Below are positions 41,766-54,000 of a stretch of DNA of 64,000 bases, one piece after another. The stretch covers positions 9,161,822 to 9,225,821 of the forward strand of contig NC_135158.1 of the NCBI RefSeq assembly GCF_050948215.1. The letters run 5' to 3'. The position numbers were made by a program, and so were the translations under genes. Each line of letters starts with the position of its first letter. Position 1 is the stretch's first letter. The DNA comes from Halictus rubicundus. Its lineage: Eukaryota > Arthropoda > Insecta > Hymenoptera > Halictidae. The notes beneath the pieces were generated by a model that searched no databases, was not told the origin of the DNA, and saw nothing but the letters and a program-made list of their open reading frames with translations.

Positions 41766-44700
41766 ATGGAGACCGCAAGTCCTCCGTCAACAATCGTAGC
41801 CACCTCCTTGGAGCTGAAAACAAGGAGGGCGCAGTTTCAAACGCAGGCTTCGACTTTGGATACAAGAAAAAGGCACGCGGTATGCGTGCGAAGGGCATAC
41901 AAGAAGTATGGGACCAAAAGCAACCCTAATGTCATCCTAGACGGGCTGAACATGACTGTGCCTAAAGGCTCTATGTAAGTTACACCAATAAGTGAGCTTG
42001 CTTTTATGTAGCACTGTAAAAGTGTTTTTGAAAAACCTTTGTAAAAACTGAACGGTGGAAAATACAGCATACTTTTTAATTTTATTTTCCTTGATCTGAG
42101 AACCAGATCGTGGAATATTTTGAAGCAATCATGCGAAGTTTTCTGTGGAAGATGGCGTCCGTGCTGACGTTGAAGCCTTCATGACATCGATTCTTTCCTG
42201 TAATAGATCATTTGAATTATTTTCTTGTATTGGCACGTTTTTCTGAGAACTATCAATTGATGTCCCTCTTTTACAAGGTTTTCCAGTTTACTGCTGGATA
42301 GCAATCTAGCTTAGAATTCTTCTCTCGTTTTAATTTTTTGACGTGTAATGATATCGCAACATCCGAAGGTGTTAATACCGTTTCGAGAAAAGGACAAAAA
42401 GACCATAAAATTTAGAAAGGCCAGTTTTTAAAACGGACAAAGTCCGCGCGACATGTGTTCTCAGAAACACGTATTCATCGTCGTGCCTTAATTTCTGCTC
42501 GCTTAGTCGACCGTTTAGCGTTGTTCGGCTCTGTATAATTAATTTTCAACGTCGAGCCATGTTTCGAGCGCAAAGTTCACGCGTAAAAATATTTGCCAGG
42601 ACGATGACGCGACCGAATACGCACAATGTCATTCTGTTATCTGTTTTTGCATTTTCGTCGCCAATTAAAGATATACAGAATAAATGTCAAACGCGATTTA
42701 TGATTTCCGAATCGGTAACCCTGTCTGATAAAAAACTATGCACATAGTATTTTGTAAGTCGAACTTCCGAAGGTGGAAAATACGGATGATGTTGTTAAAT
42801 CTGAACTGTACATTATATTTATACGAGCGCATAAATTTTTCAAAAGAAGCAAAAACTTGGCACGTAGGACAATTAAAGTAGTTGTTAAAAATTTGCAGAT
42901 TTTTATTTGGTCACATTGAATTGAGCTGGGATATTTGATCCATTGTTACAAATATATTTTCGCGCAGATATGGTCTACTTGGCGCGAGTGGTTGCGGAAA
43001 GACAACGTTGCTATCATGCATCGTTGGGCGGAGACGCTTGAATGCAGGCGAGATCTGGGTTCTGGGTGGCAAACCCGGGTCCAAAGGATCTGGTGTTCCT
43101 GGTCCAAGAGTAGGCTACATGCCCCAGGAAATAGCATTGTACGGAGAATTCTCCATACGAGAAACTTTCATTTATTTCGGTTGGTGCGCTGGAATGACGA
43201 CAGAGCAAGTGGACGACAAGCTGGAATTTCTCGTCAAGGTAAGACCTTACCCTAATTAGCCTGCGCAAGGTAGATACCTTTAACGATTTCATAGCAGCCA
43301 TAGCTAGCATCTGCTTCGAAACTGCATCTTCAAATCCACAACTACAATCACCAGACCCAGAAGCATGTCTCAATGGATCCTCTGCAATGATTCTTGCAGT
43401 TTGCCATTTGAATATCAATATTTCATAATAAAATGATAAAAATTCGTAGCTAGATCTTAACACACTATCGGCGGGTAACACCATGAGTTTGACTCACGCG
43501 TCTAGCGGGCGAAAACAACCTGAAGGTTGCTTACAAAGAGTTGTGCAAAACAAAATATTCATTACATGAAAAAAAAACAAGCATTGGTAAGTGCTTTACT
43601 AACACTTAGCGTACGTTCTGCACGAAAGGTATTAATACCCGACCCGTCGATTAGCGCCAGTCTGTGGAAAAGGTATTAATACCCTTCCCGCCGATAGTGT
43701 GTTAATTTAAAAATTGATAGTTTCAGTATAAAGTCGTTAATTTACTCTAACAATAGGATCATTGTAACTAAACTCCCAAATATAGCTTCAGATCAAACAC
43801 AAGCTAATAAAATGAACAGATACAAATTGCAACCCGCAGTACCATAACCAGTTCATAAAACCGCATCAGCAACACCATAAACCCAATCAGGCGCAGAGGC
43901 ATAAACGATTCTTCTTGAACAGCTCTTGCAGCTGCCGCCAGAAAATCGGTTCGTAAAGAACCTGTCCGGTGGTCAGCAAAGGAGGGTGTCCTTCGCAGCA
44001 GCCTTGCTCGCCGACCCAGAATTATTAATCCTGGACGAGCCGACCGTGGGCGTAGATCCTGTTCTCCGTCAGAGCATCTGGGATCATTTAGTGCACGTGA
44101 CAAAGGACGACAATAAGACAATCATAATCACCACTCACTACATCGAGGAAACGAGACAAGCGTCCATCATCGGGTTGATGAGGGGCGGCAAATTTTTGGC
44201 AGAAGAGTCACCGACGAGGCTGATGGAAATGCACAATGTGGACACTTTGGAGGACGTGTTCCTGAAGCTGAGCAAACGACAGAACATGGGTCTGAGAAGG
44301 AGGAGCAGCATTCTCAGCAGTGTCACCGGTGTTCCTCCGGAAGTCGTATGTTATTGTCGATACATTGTCGTTACGTGTTAATTTATTTACAACACTTCAC
44401 GACTTCATGATTTCCTAGGATGCCGATGACGAGATGAGCGGCGAGTTTGGCGATAACGTCAGCGTCTCCAGCAGAAGAAGGAGCATAGCTGTGAACGACG
44501 GAAACGTAATTAGAATCTTCCTTCTCGTAGAGTTACAATCAAATTAATTTGCATATCCTTTAATTCGCATCGTTGTTTGAGAATTTGTAACTTTACTGTG
44601 ACAATATATATTACAAGAAGCTGTATTTAATTATGAAATTCTTCTTAGAATTTCAGCTGTTCCTCTCTGAAATGATTTTAATATTCTTCGTTGAATAGGT

Positions 44701-46039
44701 ACCGGAGCTGCCACCGGAAGAAAAAGGCACTTCCAAGTTCAAGATGATTGATCCTAAGCACATGAAGGCTCTCGTGTGGAAGAACTTCCTGTGGATGTGG
44801 CGTAACGTAGGGTAGGTCAGGTTTAAATAAAAAATATGGGTGCCCCAGAAACAGCCTATCTAATATCTTCTTTAATTGTTACATTTTTAATATTTTGCAA
44901 AAGATCCTGAAGTTCGTCTTTTGGACACTGTACCACTGTTTTTTTTTTCATAAATCGATCATTATTCAATTTAGCGGTGAATTTGGTTTTTCTTGTTCGG
45001 AATGATGTTGTTATTTAATTTAAATGCTTTAAGATTAATAGATCATAGGTGCATTCAAAATGACAATTAGTAAACCACAATGAATTGAACTAAAGATCTG
45101 ATTCATCAATTTAGATCAAACATCGTTAATGTTATTAGCATGTTCGTTTCTTGCAGGATAATGATGTTCATCATAGGTCTTCCAGTGGTCCAAATCACCC
45201 TGTTCTGTCTCTCGATCGGCAAAGATCCAACAGGTCTAAACATAGCAATAGTTAACCACGAATTGAACAACAGTATGGAACCCTGTGTACCATCGGTAGG
45301 CTGTGATTGGCACAGACTGAGCTGTCGGTTTCTTAGTCACCTCGAGAAAAAACAGTTAGTGTTTCGATCGTACGATAACGAAGCTGATGCGAGGAACGCT
45401 GTCAAACGAGGCTGGGCCTGGGCTGCCATAACATTTCCGGCGAACTATAGTGAATCGCTTACTGCGAGAATCGAGGAAGGCAAGGATGTCGACGACTGGA
45501 ACATCGATAACTCTAACATGCTGATCACTATGGACTCGTCCAGTGAGTTAATGATTCTTAATACTGGTTTCAATATTAGAAGCGTCGAGCATTTGAAATT
45601 ATTTACTTCCGTTCTCTGTCGTAAATTGCGAATGCGCATTTATGATCATTTAGTTCAGTTTTTGCGGTAATGTGCCTCATTCATAAATCCATCGAATAAT
45701 TATTAGTTCTGGTTCTAGTGACGCAAGGAGAGATTTATATATTTTTTGTCTTTGTTTAGATCAGCAAATCGGCCTGTTGCTCCAAAGAGATCTTTACGGC
45801 TCCTATCGGGACTTCGCTACAGACGTCACTGTATCTTGCAATTACAGTAGAAAATTGACAAATATTCCTGTAGATGTAAGTCACGCTATGCATAAAATAA
45901 TAATTAAACAAAAATTCAACGAGACATTTGGATTACCAAAGTATTTCTCTGTGTTCAGTTTAAAACACCCATCTACGGTCCATTGGAGCCCAACTTCACA
46001 GATTTTGCAGCACCGGGAGTCATTTTAACGTAAAACACT

Positions 46040-46091
<52 letters not shown>

Positions 46092-46873
46092 ACTAAATCG
46101 TTAAGAATAGCATAAACTAACAAACATAACGTTTCAGGATCATCTTCTTCCTGTCCGTCGCTTTAACTTCGGGCGCCATGTTGCTGGAAAGGAACGAAGG
46201 TCTTCTGGAGCGATCCCTAGTATCTGGTAAAGAAAAAAGTTCATCAAAGATAGCAATGATAGTATGTATAACACAGTTTACTTATTTTCTTTCGCTCGAC
46301 AGGTCTCACGGGAACAGAAATTCTCTTCGGCCAGGTCATAACGCAGTTCGTGGTGATGATAGGACAGACAGTTATGGTTCTAATAGTTTCGTTTGCAGTC
46401 TTCAAGATCACTTGCGAAGGAGACATAGGTTGGATCAGTGTGCTGACTATTCTTACTGGATTGTGTGGCATGAGTTTCGGTGAGAACAATCTACAGATTT
46501 AACAATAATTTGCCGTTGGACTTTTATTCTTTTCTCTTGGTAAAATTTATTTTTCAACTACGTTATTACAGGATTCGTCGTTGCCTGTGTCTGCGAGAAC
46601 GAAACAAGCGCTACCTACATGGCAATGGGTTCTTTCTTGCCTATTGTTATGTTGTGCGGCATCATTTGGCCCATCGAAGGGATGCACTATATTTTGAGAT
46701 ACATCAGCTTCGTCCTGCCTCTGACAAAAAGCACAGAGTCCATGAGATCCATGCTAGCTAGAGGGTGGCCTATATCCAACGCCTCCGTTTACAATGGTTT
46801 CATCTCCACGTTGATTTGGATATGTGCTTTCATGACACTTGCGATACTGTTAATTAAATTTAAAAAAGGATAG
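41766..46873 (+). CDS. ABCH/ABCG-type ABC half transporter
   Basis: Eleven coding exons: 41766-41974, 42968-43238, 43923-44345, 44419-44505, 44699-44811, 45157-45542, 45760-45875, 45959-46029, 46138-46226, 46303-46479 and 46572-46873. All junctions keep frame, giving 747 aa. The order is nucleotide-binding domain then membrane domain. Walker A is GASGCGKTT (about 75-83), the Q loop YMPQEIALYG, the signature LSGGQQRR (174-181), Walker B LLILDEPTVGVDP (194-206) and the H loop TTHYIEE (230-236). Six hydrophobic segments follow from about residue 369, with a large Cys-containing extracellular loop after the first (EPCVPSVGCDWHRLSC) and an ending KFKKG. The acyl layout and loop sequence match insect ABCH proteins such as Drosophila Snustorr and its relatives, which act in cuticular lipid barrier formation. 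Which paralogue this is, and its substrate, cannot be read here. Intron 2 holds a MITE and intron 8 an AT microsatellite. Confidence 0.95.
43457..43705. mobile_element. TTAA-flanked MITE (piggyBac-like), 249 bp, in ABC transporter intron 2
   Basis: A perfect 19 bp inverted pair: TTAACACACTATCGGCGGG at 43457-43475 and its exact reverse complement at 43687-43705, with the duplicated TTAA included. The inside contains the palindrome GGTATTAATACCC twice, near 43628 and 43670, and a run of nine A. It is non-coding. The intact ends imply a young copy. Confidence 0.9.
46043..46087. repeat. (AT)n microsatellite in ABC transporter intron 8
   Basis: About 45 bp of AT dinucleotides between exons 8 and 9, starting 13 bp after the exon 8 donor. 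Confidence 0.95.
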
Positions 46874-47316
46874 AACCGTGTAAGTATTCGAGGGATCGAT
46901 GTAATTCAAGAGGAACAAAACAATTGATATCGTCTGGAACCCAGTTTCAGAGAAATAGTCGTATACATAGTGAACTAAATGGCAAGTGAATTGTGTGAGT
47001 GTGTACCCTTTGTTTACCCTTTAAATATTTTTGAGAAAGGTGTTTGAAGTATTTAAAGATTCCGGGGGAAGGAGTGAGTGAATTGTGCGTGGAAAACGTA
47101 ACGTGTTCTTTGCTCGACATGGTTGTATTATAGTTACTGTAGGTATTTTCATACTATTAAGGAGTAATTGTGGTACTATTTTGTATAGTGCCTTGATAGG
47201 ATATCTTTGAGTCGTGTTTCTATGGAAAGACGCTTTATATTGCTTATAGTCAGTAAAAGTATTTAGGTACACATCTTTTTATAAATTGATTATATATTAA
47301 AATGAATGTATATACG

Positions 47317-47322
47317 AATAAA
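47317..47322 (+). promoter_or_regulatory. Candidate poly(A) signal of the ABC transporter
   Basis: AATAAA about 445 bp after the stop codon, the clearest such signal before the convergent FAHD2 gene. Confidence 0.4.
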
Positions 47323-47870
47323 TTTTGATTAGTGAGATATATGGGTAAAAAAGATAAAGATGATCAAGGAACTTGAAATATGGAAGAGGATTATAATTCC
47401 ATAAGCAACAAAGCGCTTGGTCGGGTGTATATTTCACGACATTATATAATATTTTCCGAAAAATACAGAAAATCAGTGCAGAATATTGTGCAAATTACAT
47501 CTTCCTGATTTTCTGGCTGAGAGAACAGCCATTTCAGCCATCGGATTCTCCAATCGCAGTCGCGCCAACATAATGGATAGGTCAGAGCGAAATCAATCAC
47601 CACGATTCCTCTAAAAATATTTTAATAGAAGTCCGCAGAGGTTGGTAAAAAAACAATCGCGATAAAAAAGACGCATACAGTAAATTGATATCTTTTAGAA
47701 ACAGTCTCGCAATAAATTGTACAAGTAGAGAAAATCCGTGATGCATATGAAGATGTATATGGTGTGGTGACGGCACTGTTCAAGACGCGTGAATGTATTT
47801 AGGCTGTAGCTTTGTGTTTTTCTTTTTTTCTTTCAGGAAGAACGGCCGTTGGTGTGAACTTGTTTCGATT

Positions 47871-47876
47871 TTTATT
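47871..47876 (-). promoter_or_regulatory. Candidate poly(A) signal of the FAHD2 gene
   Basis: AATAAA on the minus strand 155 bp after the FAHD2 stop codon. The ABC transporter and FAHD2 genes are convergent, so their 3' ends fall within about 0.6 kb of each other. Confidence 0.4.
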
Positions 47877-48030
47877 TTACGAATCGTCTCGAATCGTTTC
47901 CCTTCCCCTCTCATGGTCGTGCACGGAATCTGTTCAGAACAGTGCGCGATTTGTCCACGACGTTCTGAGGATGATTCCAGTCCTGAAGCATTTCAGGGCA
48001 AATCGCTCCTACTCTTCTCTGGGCATCAGA

Positions 48031-51000
48031 TCAGAGAACTTTATTCCTCATGCGTCCAAGGCTCTCTATCTCCGTCTCCAACACATCTCCACGCTGAAAA
48101 CAATCATTCATTCAACCATAAGTCTCATGGAACTTAATACCCACCATGGACTATACAATACTTTCTAAAAATCTATGTTGCATAGTTGGAGATTTATTTC
48201 ATTCTGAATAATGTAATCTGATTATTTCCTTTTCAGATTATCATTGAAAAGGAATTAAAGATACCTGTAAAAACTCTGGTGGTTTACGTGTGAAGCCGAC
48301 GCCAGCAGGTGTACCAGTTAGAATCACGTCTCCCGGTAACAGAGTCATGAACCTAGAAACATAATTACATGTTCAGGTTGTTGCAAGCCAATAGGAAAAT
48401 TAGCCCATTATTTTAAGCACTTGTTGTAGCACAGTACTAAGAGCAGTAAAAGGAACTAAAAACATGAAGGTATGGCAGGGTTTTAATGTGAAACGGGAAC
48501 TGCTGAGACAGGCTACTTACTGTGAAATGTAGGCAACGATTTCATGGGGTTTAAAGATCAGTTCGCTGGTGTTCCCATTCTGTTTAATGTTGCCGTTCAC
48601 CCAGGTTTTCACGGACAAATTGTTGATGTCGCCTATCGACTCCTTGGTGACCACAGCCGGTCCAAGGGGGCAGAACGTGTCCATGGCTTTGCCCAGAAGA
48701 AACTGGCCGCCGTTTCTCTTCGACTTTTGCCAGTCCCGCGCTGTGATGTCTTGCGCCACTGTATAACCGAAAATACAATCCTCGCCTTCGTCATTGTTCA
48801 GTGCTTTACACTTTTTGCCGATTACTATCGCGAGCTCGGCCTCCCAGTCGACTTTCTGCCGGAAGAATTACAACAGAACGATCAATAAACGAGACATTGC
48901 ATTTCCCTAGTTCTGGATATCCTAACCATAGACGCCACGAGCAAGATTAGATGCATGATTGCATACAGTCTGTCATAAAAGTCTGCATACTCCTACTGAA
49001 TTTCATATATACATTTATTACAATAATGTACATATTATTATCATGAAATCATTTAAATAGATCCTGAAAAATGCTTTTACATTTCAGACATTTGAAAAGC
49101 AGATGTACGTAGACTTTCATGACTGGCGTCTAATTTCTCACAATCTAATCTTGTCTCTAGACACATTATATTTGACAGAGGTTGAATCCAGAATACAAAT
49201 AAAAGAAATAATATTCAGTGTCGTGACAAATACACGGATACTTAAAAGTATACTTAAAAATATGTCGAAGAACAATGAATTTTAGAAGATACAGGGGTAG
49301 TTTCACCACAGTCTCAGCCGATAAAACAGAATGTTTAGTCTGTAGATTAAATTAGAAAGTCGCGAAATGAATTGATCCTCTTTTTCTCTCTCCACGGTGG
49401 AGAGGCTCCTATTAATAGTTCGCGAAAGTCCGTTAACACGTTACATAATCGATGCATCTAAATATAAACGGTCGGCGCTAAAACATAGAATGAGCGGCCG
49501 GCGTCATTGCAGATTCAGATCCCGTGATCGCTCTTGAACTTACGTCCGAGATCGAGGGTAGCATGATGTTGTCGCGTGGGCCGATGACGGTGCTGGGGAA
49601 TTTGCTGAAAACCACGGGACTTTCTGGCGTCGGTACACCTTGCTCTTTGCAATGACCGCTATAGTTCAGGCCGACGCATGCCAGCTTGTCCATCCTGGTC
49701 ACTGGCGCCAAGAAGTTCACCTCGTCTTCCGGTATGATGCTGCGTCCCTCGGCCACGATTCTGCAAATCGAAATTTCTTCGGTCATTTGTTCATTAATTT
49801 TGCACTAAACCTACCACCACTGGATATCAAATAAGTCGAAAAGTTGGGATAAAACTTGGAAGATTCAAGTAGATGCGCGCGCTATTGAAGAGGGATCGGC
49901 AGGCGCGTCTGATCATGGTCGGTCGATTCTACTTGTCGTAAATACTAATCCGCACGAGGATCCGACGAATTTGGAATATTTTCGACTTACTTTGTCTGTA
50001 TTAATTATTGTACGATTATTGGAATTATAAAGATATTTTCAACGGAGATGACTGAATAAAACTTTATTCAAAAACGTTTTGTAATAAGAATTGTGCAGAG
50101 TCTAAACAAATTCAATTATGTCGAGGTAACGCATTCAAAGGTTTGTGTGCGCATGCCACTTTTAGTGCTTGGTAGGTTTAGTGTTAAATATTTTACGAAA
50201 TTCTACGTACAGATTAGTACAATGCAAGCGTCAAATTAGTACTCCTTAATTCGCCATCATTATCAAGAGGAAAAAAACTAATTCTAAACATAGCATTAAC
50301 TGCTTCTGATTTAGCATTACTCTTATCGAACAGCACAGTCATTAATTATTTCGATAGCACGTTTAACTAACTTTCAGGCAAAGCAATATAAGTACTTATA
50401 GTATTATTGGTTTAATCTCTTTATCGTCACTGTGGTTAGATGTTTCGAAATATTAAAATCATGCATATGTCTGTAAGTATAGATTTTGTTAAAATGATTC
50501 GTAATTATAAAAGTTTGTAATACATTCTCTTTTGACGAACTATGACCACACAGAACATATTCCTGAGTGATGCGAAGAGATAAAGCCGGAATCCCCGAAT
50601 CGATTTTATCACCACTCGATTTAGTCATTATCTCGGGGACCCGGAAAGTTTGGAGGATGCGGAGTGACGAAACAGTATGACGTAGATTAAATATCATAAG
50701 CACTTTGTTTTTAAAAAAAATTAACGAACTCGAAGCAGAGCCACTTCAGCATTCTCTGAACTAAGCATCTTTTCTTGTAAACAACCAACACTTGATTTGT
50801 TGATTCCAATGAACCATGTCATACTTTCTTTTTTCAAATTTTCTACTTTAGAGACATGTACGTAATCTTGTTAACACAAAAATAGATTATTTTATTATTA
50901 AAAAATGAAATGTACTGGACGTGTGTTGAACATTATTGCGTTTCCAAATGAAAAATGAATCCGATTCAATATTGCCTTTATAATATTATATTAAAAGCTA

Positions 51001-54000
51001 AACGACTTAAAAAGAATGAACAGTTTTTAATGTTATTTTTTAAAATATTGAACACTTGCAAGAATGAGGATTAATCCAAGGCCACCTGCTGGTTGTTTCA
51101 GAAATTATCGCAGCAGGCGTGCTTGAAGATATATTTGGGGCACACAATGGCCCATTGAGGACCACTATCGTTAATGAAAGGGGATCGAACCGAGCGCCAT
51201 TATGACGGCTCCCATTTTCGAGATAAAACCATCCCTTCCTGAATTACTTCTCCTTCTGGAACAATTCTGGAACTATTAAATGTCAGTGATATTATGCCAA
51301 AGATCTTGACCAGGACATCAGCCATGCCTTGTATTACCAAATAAATTCGGTTAATTGCACTAATCAATTCAACACTAGATAGCACGTGATTACCTCTAAA
51401 GTAAAAGTCTGAATCATTAGAAACCAGAACTTTTTGTTGACTTAAAACAATGTGCTCGGTTCGCGTTCCACCTGCGAGTCACTCGAGAACTCGTACGTTT
51501 CTTTACCACACCAATAACCATTGTTCACAAATAAAAAACGATTGAAGGTATTCCTGATTGGTTATTGATGACGAGCCAATTGAAGAAACAAGCAGTACAA
51601 GCACGTGATGGTGTTGTAACAGGATGTGATCGAGTAAACGATAACGAGGTTCTCATTAATGTTGCCGACGCTGCGGCATTTATAATTGATCAAAATCGAT
51701 CGTCGTACAAAATTATCAGAGAACGGATGCCAATCTCTCATGTCGAGCATACTTTGCTCGATAGCAAGCAAATCGCGGTGACAGACAAATTTTCGTTATT
51801 ATCTGAATAAAACCAGGTTCGACAAAATTTGGATGGTGCAACGTTATCATAAAATTATAATCAATTGCAAATGATACTATCAGTCTATCAGTTTCGATCC
51901 CATGAGACTGAGAAGTTAACATGTATTATATTAATTACCCTTTCAAAGCTCGGAGCTGCAGATTATAAGCAAATTTGGTGTACTCAATCCATCAGTGCAA
52001 AAATTAATATTTGCCCTGATATACACTTTGTAACAATATTTGCATTCGAATACAAATATTACGAAAATCAGCGTGTTAATTGGTTACAAATTCTATGCAT
52101 CATACTAAACAAGTTAGGGTTCTAGCAGCAAGGATCATCGAAATAGCGGGTGACCTGTTTTCTCGAGGAAGCGAGTCAACTTGGGTGTTCGATAAAGGGC
52201 TGTGTGTGTCTTTTATGTATAAACGAAGGAGAATTTCACAATAGAATGTTCACAGACACATATATCATACAAAACAATCCTTTATCAAGGGTGTAAGGTT
52301 AAACAAATATCATTTCCACACTTCTGATGGAACCAACCTCTCTATCATGGCCAACAGGTCGACTTCGTCTTCCCTGATAAAAAGAAACGGTTCATGGTGA
52401 AAAATGCGGATTCAGATGTTACAAAGCTATCTTTACCGTTAATGCTATTTATTAGGTGGTACTGAGAAAGTTATTTGTCAGCAAACTGATGGTTTGAAAT
52501 CGTATCTTTGGTACGTTTACAACGGACCACCCAGTATGCAAGCTTGCCGTGCTAATTAATTAAGTTTTTCCGAGGCTATCTCCGCTAGTAGCGAACGATT
52601 TCTTGTTTACGCCAATTGCGTGAAGTATTTATGTCATTTCGTTATCAATCAATGGTCCACCGCGGCGGATGACGATAAGGAGTCGCTTATCGCGAATTTG
52701 CCCCTTTATTCAGGCGTTACCCAGCCACGCCTACCTTTTAGCCTTCTTCAAGAGATCATCGCCACCTTCGAGGAACTTTTTCAACGTGTTCGGAATCCGC
52801 GAGTCCACCGCCGACACGGCGATTATGTCTCCACCCTGTTTGAGCTGCACCCCTAAATGCTGGGGTCCACCATTCTTGCCGACGAACTGCACAAACCTGC
52901 AGAAACAATCGCAAAATAATTCTAAGTGGATACGTCTGAACCTTAATTAATCCTATCAATACTCTACTAATCAACTTATCATTATCGATCGGAGTAACAT
53001 AATGTTACAATTTTTCTTGGCATTGTTGTCTAAATAAAAATGATTGAGCTTCTTTTAGATACAACAAAACATTTAAAAGTTTTATTAATAAACTTCTAGT
53101 AAGGCAATTGTAGAATGTTACTGATAAACAGTTAAGCTCTTTGTATTTTGTAAATTTTGTTTACACTGTATATGAACGTCCAATTTGATTACTCAATGAA
53201 TGATTATCGGGTTTCTTAGCAATCAGTTCGTGACATTGCAGAATTTCTAATTTCGAATAATTATCTTCGCAACAATAGTGTAGTGATACTAGCTATCAAA
53301 AGTTGTTATTATCTATCATTGACATAGCAACATAAACATGTATTTACACCTGAACTCAATTTCAACAACCATTTTTAACGGGAAATATTCCTTACGAAAT
53401 GATAACTTGCTATCTATGGTTTTATGATAATTGTGACCTTCTTCAAATGTGTATACATTAAGATAAAATTGCGACACTCAGATATATTTAAAAATTTAAT
53501 AGAAAAAATGGTTTAGTAAACAATTCGAAATCGAGAACGTAAAAATTGAGAACTTCTATAGAAAATTATTTATTTTGTGGAGAAACGTTTTCAAAGCTTA
53601 AACCAAAATTTATTTCAATTACTCGTTGGGAAAGATGTTTAAATAACGCACTATGCACTCCGGACATTGTTATTCGCGACATGAACCCATTTCGCGCATT
53701 TAAACAGGTTCCTGAGAAAGCGAAAACAAATTCTTTTTCGCCATGCACTCGTCTCAGACGAAGCGCAAAAAAAAACAAGACTTCTCGTCGAATGATTTGA
53801 ATTCTAAATGTAGGTATGCATTTGTCCACTAATGACATGCCAACGGCCTGCGCACAAATTTAAATAAAATTTAATGCTCCCAAAGTATTTATTTTTTCAA
53901 TTATACAAGGTTATACAACATATATAACATATTATATAAATATATATATAACATTTCCCATAAAGATCTGCAAGTTGGTTACATTTATTTGTACAACAAT

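Noticed and set aside
50150..50190. TTAA-associated end (reverse complement TTAACACTAAACCTACC)
   Set aside because: Resembles MITE ends but no partner was found within 400 bp, so no element was called.
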